Below the pieces are notes generated by a model, which saw only the letters and a list, made by a program, of their open reading frames with translations, was not told the origin of the DNA and did not search any database. Below, one piece after another: positions 19,556-24,055 of a DNA stretch of 24,055 bases. How positions within the stretch are numbered: the first letter of the stretch is position 1; each line of letters opens with the position of its first letter. The stretch is from a virus, in IMG/VR virus record IMGVR_UViG_3300017971_000759, positions 1 through 24,055 of that record; one strand, 5' to 3'. The translations under genes and the position numbers were made by a program.

Positions 19556-22225
19556 TCACTCAAGATCAAAGCCAGGAGGAGGCTCATCCTCCTCCCACAT
19601 CTCCTTTTGGCCTACCATCGTCCGCTTCAGCACCCCAATGATCTCCCCCAGCCATTCATCATCCAGCCCAAACCGCTTCCGGAGCGCATCGACCCGATCC
19701 GCCTCATAAATCACCATGTAGGCCCGTCCCTGATCACTCCGTCTCTCCGTTCGGAGGTGGAGCTGCTTTCGTGCAATCTCCCCTACCTTCCGCGCCGTCA
19801 CCGACCGCTCCCGAGGCTTATCCTTCTCCTCTTCAATAATCTCCTCTTCCCCATTTGCTCGGTTCTCCGTATCAATCAGAATATTGACTGCCTTGGCCAC
19901 CCGCTTTACCGTCGTATCTGGCACTTCCTCCATCTCCAGATCCATCTCCCACAGCCCTACCAGCGCCTCCAGGACCCGGGCAGTCAACGTCATCCCCCGC
20001 TCAATGATGAGCTGCCGGTTGTACTCCTTGATAAACTGCCTCAGATCCCCCCGCAGATCCTCATCGTCAATCAGCGTCAGCAGCGCCACCGTCACCTGGT
20101 TCAGCCGTGGCTCCACACTCAATTCCATTTGCGAGTAATCCAGCTCGATCTCCGGCCGCCAATGCTCCAACCGGTAGCGCAGCAGCGCATTGCGCACCGC
20201 CAGCGTCTCCTCATCCCAAAACGCTCGAGGCAGATCAATCGGGATGTCCGTCCGCGTAGTAGGTCCCCCCGTCTCATGCGTCAAACAGCGGCTCTCCAAC
20301 GCCCAATCAAAGAACCGCTTTCGCGTCGCAATCACCTTCGGACCGTAGCACACAAACACCTCCGTATCAAACCCCGTCGTCTTATCCCCCGATCGCAACA
20401 CCACCCCCTGCGTCCGCTGGTATCCCGTGTTCAGGATCTTGATGATGTCCTGGCTCTCATCGCTCCGCCGATAGTCCGCCTCGTCCAGAATCAACGTCCC
20501 CTGATACCGATCCATAATCCGAAAGATCGGACTCACCGTCGCCGCCCCCGTCACAAACATCGGCCGATAGCACATCGCTCCCACCACCTGGATAAAGCGG
20601 CTCTTGCCCGTCCCCGCATCCCCCAGCAGCCGCAGATATGGCACCGTATTGAACGCATCATACAGCCACGAAAACAACACATAGTACGCTGCCAGCGTCT
20701 CATAGAACACATCCACATCCACATACTTCCGGATCACCCGCTGCACCCACCGCACCAACTCCCGCAACTCCCCCAGCTCCCCCACTGCCGAGGGAAACCG
20801 CACCACCGCCTCCGTCAGCACCCGGCTCCCCGCAGAGATCGGCCGATACCGCACCCCCTCCACATCCAGATGATCCACTACCCGGATCGCCCCATCCGGA
20901 AACCGACATGCAAACCGCGTCCTCCATCGCGCTTCCTTCCCCTGCCCATCTGGCGGCACCACAATCATCTCCAGCACATGATCAGCGATATACCCCCCTG
21001 GCATCTCCACCTGAATCACCGGCTCCCCACCGGCCCGGGTCCCAGCCTCCGCCTCTACCTCCCCCCGCGCCGCCTTCACCAGCGCATTAAACTGCCGTAC
21101 CTTCAACCCTAACCGCTTCACCAGCTCAGGCCGATGCATCGCCAACGCGAAATCATCCATCCTGGCCACCAACCCCAACGCCCGCTTTAGCCTCGCCTCC
21201 CGCTCCAACCCCTCCGCCTGGCCAGCCCGCTCCGCCACCAACATCACCCACAGCGGAGCCTCATCCAACAGCGCCTTAGCCTCCTCCGTCGTCCCCCCCT
21301 CCATCAACCACGCATTCACATCATGCGCTGGCCACCGCACCAACCGCGTCATCGGCCCCAGCGCATCCAGCACCTGCCGCGCCTCCGCCCCCTCATCCAG
21401 CCCCACCGCCACCACCTCATGCCGCCCCAGCGCCTTCAACAACGGAGCTCCCACCGACGTCCCCGCCAACGCCACCCCAGGGATCCCCCACTGAGCCAAC
21501 GTCACCGCGCACGCCTGCCCCTCCACCACCACCACCGCCCGCGCCCTCGCCCCATACTCATGATTCCAATACGCCCGCCGTTCCCCCACCAACTCCACTG
21601 GCGGATTCCAATGACGTTTCTCCTCCCTCGAGGCCGCCCTACCCATATAATACACCACCCGGCCACCCCGCACACACGGATAAACCAACATCCCCTTCGG
21701 CGTCTTCAACACCGCTCGAGCTGCCGAGCTCCCCAAATCCACCTCATGCATCTCCAGCTCTGCCCTCAACGCCTTCACATCCCCATCACAATATCCCAAC
21801 CCCGCCTCCCGAACCGTCTCCTCCGACCACCCCCGATACATACAATAAGCCAGCGCCTCCGGCGTCTCCCTCAGCACCCGGATCCAATGCCGACAAGCCA
21901 CCGTCAACACATCATATCGCCGCCTGGCCGCCACCGCCGCCTGAGCACTCTCCTCACTCCACTGTGGAGCCGCCAACCCCGCCCTCGAGCACAACCACTC
22001 CACTGACTCCCGAAACTCCCACCCCCGCCGCTGACACACCCACTCAATCACATCCCCCCACTCGTTTTGAGAATTCCAATTGTAGAGCTGCCGATGCGTA
22101 TCCACCACCAAACTATCATGCCGCACCCCCCGCATCCACCGTCCCGATCCCCGCAACTCCTCCTCGGCCCCGATGACTTCCTCAATTGGATTCGCTGCCT
22201 TCACCTGATCGAGATCAACACTCAC
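19556..22225 (-). CDS. Primase-helicase: TOPRIM and AAA+ ATPase
   Basis: An 889-residue protein starting at GTG 22223-22225 with AAAGGAGG upstream. Residues 1-85 have the layout of a CHC2 primase zinc domain (ANPIEEVIG..., LYNWNSQNEWGDVIEWV) but the zinc Cys and His are mostly missing. Residues about 229-310 form a TOPRIM domain (VVVVEGQACAVTLAQWGIPG, AVGLDEGAEAR, HDVNAWL) with the Glu present but the usual DxD reduced to D-E-G. Residues 530-650 carry an AAA+ type ATPase: Walker A GDAGTGKS (535-542), Walker B TLILDEAD (577-584). The C-terminus is helical with an acidic stretch. It probably unwinds and primes phage DNA at the adjacent iteron region. Whether priming is active is uncertain. Confidence 0.88.
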   Translation of the reverse strand: MSVDLDQVKAANPIEEVIGAEEELRGSGRWMRGVRHDSLVVDTHRQLYNWNSQNEWGDVIEWVCQRRGWEFRESVEWLCSRAGLAAPQWSEESAQAAVAARRRYDVLTVACRHWIRVLRETPEALAYCMYRGWSEETVREAGLGYCDGDVKALRAELEMHEVDLGSSAARAVLKTPKGMLVYPCVRGGRVVYYMGRAASREEKRHWNPPVELVGERRAYWNHEYGARARAVVVVEGQACAVTLAQWGIPGVALAGTSVGAPLLKALGRHEVVAVGLDEGAEARQVLDALGPMTRLVRWPAHDVNAWLMEGGTTEEAKALLDEAPLWVMLVAERAGQAEGLEREARLKRALGLVARMDDFALAMHRPELVKRLGLKVRQFNALVKAARGEVEAEAGTRAGGEPVIQVEMPGGYIADHVLEMIVVPPDGQGKEARWRTRFACRFPDGAIRVVDHLDVEGVRYRPISAGSRVLTEAVVRFPSAVGELGELRELVRWVQRVIRKYVDVDVFYETLAAYYVLFSWLYDAFNTVPYLRLLGDAGTGKSRFIQVVGAMCYRPMFVTGAATVSPIFRIMDRYQGTLILDEADYRRSDESQDIIKILNTGYQRTQGVVLRSGDKTTGFDTEVFVCYGPKVIATRKRFFDWALESRCLTHETGGPTTRTDIPIDLPRAFWDEETLAVRNALLRYRLEHWRPEIELDYSQMELSVEPRLNQVTVALLTLIDDEDLRGDLRQFIKEYNRQLIIERGMTLTARVLEALVGLWEMDLEMEEVPDTTVKRVAKAVNILIDTENRANGEEEIIEEEKDKPRERSVTARKVGEIARKQLHLRTERRSDQGRAYMVIYEADRVDALRKRFGLDDEWLGEIIGVLKRTMVGQKEMWEEDEPPPGFDLE

Positions 22226-22253
22226 CCTGTCCTCCTTTTACAACCTATACACC

Positions 22254-22275
22254 TATGATAATAACTGTTATCATA
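22254..22275. promoter_or_regulatory. Palindromic operator-like site before primase-helicase
   Basis: TATGATAA (22254-22261) and TTATCATA (22268-22275) form a perfect 8-bp inverted repeat with 6-nt spacer, 28 nt upstream of the gene start. It includes -10-like TATGAT and TATCAT on the minus strand, so a repressor bound here would block transcription. Confidence 0.65.
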
Positions 22276-22282
22276 ACTGCCG

Positions 22283-22320
22283 CCCCAATACCCAATATCT
22301 AATACCCACTACCCACCATC
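22283..22320. repeat. Family E repeat tract
   Basis: CCCAATACCCAATATC, TAATACCCACTACCC and CCACCATCCAC words in tandem upstream of the primase-helicase gene. The remaining bases to 22433 show no further motif beyond a short TTCCG/CGGAA dyad. Confidence 0.75.
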
Positions 22321-22433
22321 CACTCCGCAAGGGGACCCTCCCCGTCCGCCCATCCGCAGAGAGGATTTCCGGAACTAGCGGAATTTTCCAGCTACTGACT
22401 ACTAACCCTTATCCCGCCCAATCAACACTTCTC

Positions 22434-23480
22434 TCAGATCCGATCAAACGCGCACGGAAACCGCTCCAAATACTCTTCCACTCCCCACCGCTCCTCAAAC
22501 ATATCCAACTGATGATCATCCAACACAAACCTCAACTGCATCAACACCTTCCCTAACCCCTTCCTGATCATCAGCGTATGCCATGCCTTCGGATGCGTGT
22601 GCCGCATAATCGCCAGATGATTATTCGGGAACTTGATATCCATCCCACAGAACATACACCCATTGCGCTTATGAGATATCCACTCACCCTCTCCGTTATA
22701 AAATCCCATATCGTACAACGCAGCATACGGCACATCGAAGCGCCGGATATAAGCCCACACATCCTCATCCGTCCAAATCGCCATCGGATGCGCCTTCCAA
22801 ACCTTCTGACTTTTAGGATAATACAACTCCCCATAATCCAGATAATTAAACATCCTCTGCCGACTCTCCGCCGCCATGATCCCCAAAAAGACCAGATCCA
22901 CACCTAGCTCTCTTTGCAGTTTCTGACTAGGCCGCTCCTTCAAAAACGTACAACATGCCGACGAGATAGGCACCTCCGCCTGAATCGCATACTGCCCATC
23001 CAACTCTCCCCGCGCCGCCAAATCATCAAAAAACTGCTCCCGGCTGCTCTTGTGCGCCACCCCTCCCACTCCAAACGTCTTCCCCATCAGCGGCCAGCCA
23101 TACTCCTCCACCACCCACCAAAACGTAACCTCTGGCCTGGCCTCGTAATAATTCAAATCCCACTCATCCCGCAACCGCCGCGCAAACTTCACACACTCCG
23201 GAAACTCAATCGTCGTATTGCCATAAATAACGATGATACCCGGCACATGCTGCCGCAACAAATGCAACAATACCGTCGAATCCTTCCCCGCACTAAAAGG
23301 CAACGACGGCCTCTCACACCGACCCACCGCTCGCTCAATCACCTCATGAGCATACGCAATCTTAGCATCTAGAGAAAGCCCCTGCGCCTCCTCCAACTCC
23401 TGATACGTATAAACCTTCTCCTTTTGCCTCTTCGAGGCCCTATAATGCCGCCCCCCATGAGGCCGAACGATCGCCTCCAT
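22434..23480 (-). CDS. PAPS/APS reductase-fold protein with four-cysteine set
   Basis: A 348-residue protein; ATG 23478-23480 is preferred over a GTG one codon earlier. The nucleotide-binding loop LPFSAGKDST (60-69) is the SGGKDS-type PP-loop of the adenylyl-sulfate reductase/ATP pyrophosphatase fold. ISSACCTFLKERP has CC (176-177) and NGCMFCGMD has CxxC (275-278): together the CC...CxxC arrangement that binds a 4Fe-4S cluster in APS-type reductases. MAIWTDEDVWAYI is also a family signature. Phages carry such proteins with proposed roles in sulfur metabolism, DNA or RNA thiolation, but no dnd partners are visible. It lies between a zinc-ribbon gene and the primase-helicase. Confidence 0.88.
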   Translation of the reverse strand: MEAIVRPHGGRHYRASKRQKEKVYTYQELEEAQGLSLDAKIAYAHEVIERAVGRCERPSLPFSAGKDSTVLLHLLRQHVPGIIVIYGNTTIEFPECVKFARRLRDEWDLNYYEARPEVTFWWVVEEYGWPLMGKTFGVGGVAHKSSREQFFDDLAARGELDGQYAIQAEVPISSACCTFLKERPSQKLQRELGVDLVFLGIMAAESRQRMFNYLDYGELYYPKSQKVWKAHPMAIWTDEDVWAYIRRFDVPYAALYDMGFYNGEGEWISHKRNGCMFCGMDIKFPNNHLAIMRHTHPKAWHTLMIRKGLGKVLMQLRFVLDDHQLDMFEERWGVEEYLERFPCAFDRI

Positions 23481-23526
23481 CACTCACCCCTTCCGCGCCC
23501 TCCACCATTCCGCCCTTCCGCGTTCC

Positions 23527-23567
23527 CAAATCCGTTCAATCCGTTCCCCTAATCCGTTGATAGCCCC
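23527..23567. repeat. Dispersed repeat family B copy
   Basis: AAATCCGTTCAATCCG...CCGTTGATAGCCC copy between the PAPS-type gene and the zinc-ribbon gene, extending slightly into the latter's 3' end. Family D words (CATTCCGCCCTTCCGCG) adjoin it on the left. Confidence 0.8.
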
Positions 23568-23854
23568 TCTGGCCTATTTTCACAATACCAACAATGGCCA
23601 TCTGCCGGAACATCTGCCCCACAATCTGGACAAACAACCCGATCCACATCAAGATCCGATCTGAGCAACCAGATCTCCTCATCACTCAAAAACGCCCTTA
23701 CAGGATCCAGACCACCCCCCACGAGCCACCACAACACCTGTTGCGCCCCCGACAACTGCCCGCGCTTAAACGGATCCGATATCACCTCCCTCTCTCTGCG
23801 CCTGATCCTATCAATCTCCAGGCGCATCTCCTCCACTTCCTTTTCACTTCTCAT
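23549..23854 (-). CDS. Small helical protein with C-terminal zinc ribbon
   Basis: A 101-residue protein from ATG 23852-23854, with GGAGGTAGG directly upstream; the longer open frame overlaps the integrase and starts in repeats. A coiled-coil start (MRSEKEVEEMRLEIDRIRRR) is followed by a helical part (GQLSGAQQVLWWLVGGGLDP) and a ribbon, CPDCGADVPADGHCWYC, that matches the C-termini of the proteins at 18061 and 18512. Its last five residues run into a family B repeat. It lies between the integrase and the PAPS-type gene. Function is not recognised. Confidence 0.72.
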   Translation of the reverse strand: MRSEKEVEEMRLEIDRIRRREREVISDPFKRGQLSGAQQVLWWLVGGGLDPVRAFLSDEEIWLLRSDLDVDRVVCPDCGADVPADGHCWYCENRPEGLSTD

Positions 23855-23870
23855 CCTACCTCCCCCAATC

Positions 23871-23895
23871 CCCAATACCCAATCTCTAATCTCCC
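23871..23895. repeat. CCCAATACCCAATCTCTAATC tract
   Basis: A short mix of family E and CTAATCTCC words at the 3' end of the integrase; the integrase TAG stop (23886-23888) lies in it. Confidence 0.7.
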
Positions 23896-24055
23896 ATCCC
23901 CAACACCTCCTCCACCTCCCTCCACCCCTCATCCACAAACCCCCGCTGCGCCGCCAAATACACCTGCGTCACCCGCAACGAACTATGCCCCAACAACTGA
24001 CTAATCCGCTGCAACGGCTGCCCCGTCTCATCCCGCAAATGCGCCGCCGTATGCC
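23886..24055 (-). CDS. int: Tyrosine recombinase (integrase), C-terminal part only
   Basis: The last 56 codons of a gene that continues past the right edge. HTAAHLRDETGQPLQRISQL, then LGHSSLRVTQVYLAA, is the C-terminal catalytic block of tyrosine recombinases: the second catalytic His (LGH) and the nucleophile Tyr (VTQVY). The incomplete codon at the edge (xGG) precedes HT, where the conserved Arg of the 'RHT' motif is expected, so CGG (Arg) is likely. The final helix (WREVEEVLGMGD) is usual. It would integrate and excise the element, so a temperate phage or prophage is likely. No attachment site or tRNA is visible in the window. Confidence 0.9.
   Translation of the reverse strand, partial: HTAAHLRDETGQPLQRISQLLGHSSLRVTQVYLAAQRGFVDEGWREVEEVLGMGD

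Noticed and set aside
19350-19559. 69-residue minus-strand ORF in the iteron gap
   Set aside because: It runs through iterons and a dispersed repeat (RFFDYAQDD is repeat-encoded), has no ribosome site and no domain.
22434-23480. Complete DNA phosphorothioation (dnd/ssp) system
   Set aside because: Only one protein with the PP-loop fold is present; no DndB, D, E or cysteine desulfurase is seen in the window.
23886-24055. tRNA gene or attachment core beside the integrase
   Set aside because: No cloverleaf or direct repeat with another part of the window was found; the att site probably lies beyond the edge.

Overview
The window looks like the greater part of a tailed-phage genome or prophage from a Chloroflexota (Anaerolineae-like) host. 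Every convincing gene lies on the minus strand, so transcription runs from the right edge to the left edge. The host guess rests on three things: high GC with C-rich plus-strand wobble positions; the Thr/Pro-rich 'TPTPMPTATEIP' linker after a membrane anchor in the beta-helix protein, a style common in Anaerolineae surface proteins; and dense families of short dispersed intergenic repeats. These are inferences; no rRNA or host marker gene is present.

Right part (about 19.2-24.06 kb), integration and replication: the C-terminus of a tyrosine recombinase cut by the window edge, a small zinc-ribbon protein, a PAPS/APS-reductase-fold protein with a CC...CxxC iron-sulfur-type cysteine set, and an 889-residue TOPRIM plus AAA+ helicase protein. 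Directly downstream of the helicase is an AT-richer gap with nine copies of GGAACRTT-type 8-mers in two inverted tandem pairs plus an 11-bp tandem repeat. It is the best candidate for a replication origin or a multi-site operator.

Middle (about 15.2-19.2 kb), small accessory and lysis genes: several small proteins carrying double-CxxC zinc ribbons, an HTH/Arg-rich protein, an isolated promoter-ORF-terminator cassette (64 aa), a three-segment holin-like protein and an XhlA-like coiled-coil/TM protein. A 96-bp long-armed hairpin lies upstream of the terminase small subunit.

Left part (1-15.0 kb), packaging and virion: terminase small subunit, a double-psi beta-barrel (RlpA-like) protein, terminase large subunit, SPP1-gp6-type portal, Mu-F/SPP1-gp7-type head morphogenesis protein, a zinc ribbon, scaffold, decoration-like protein, Mu-gpT-type capsid protein, a membrane-anchored 419-aa protein, a CHAT/caspase-like protein, a helix-hairpin-helix protein, head-tail adaptor, a membrane-anchored beta-helix protein, and several small structural proteins. 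At the far left is a fibre-like gene of 23-residue repeats that is open to the window edge; it is easily missed because the plus strand is also open there.

The most distinctive points are the caspase-fold candidate inside the virion operon, the iteron-rich gap after the primase-helicase, dispersed host-type repeats inserted in frame into phage genes (including between the two domains of the terminase large subunit), and the hairpin upstream of terS.
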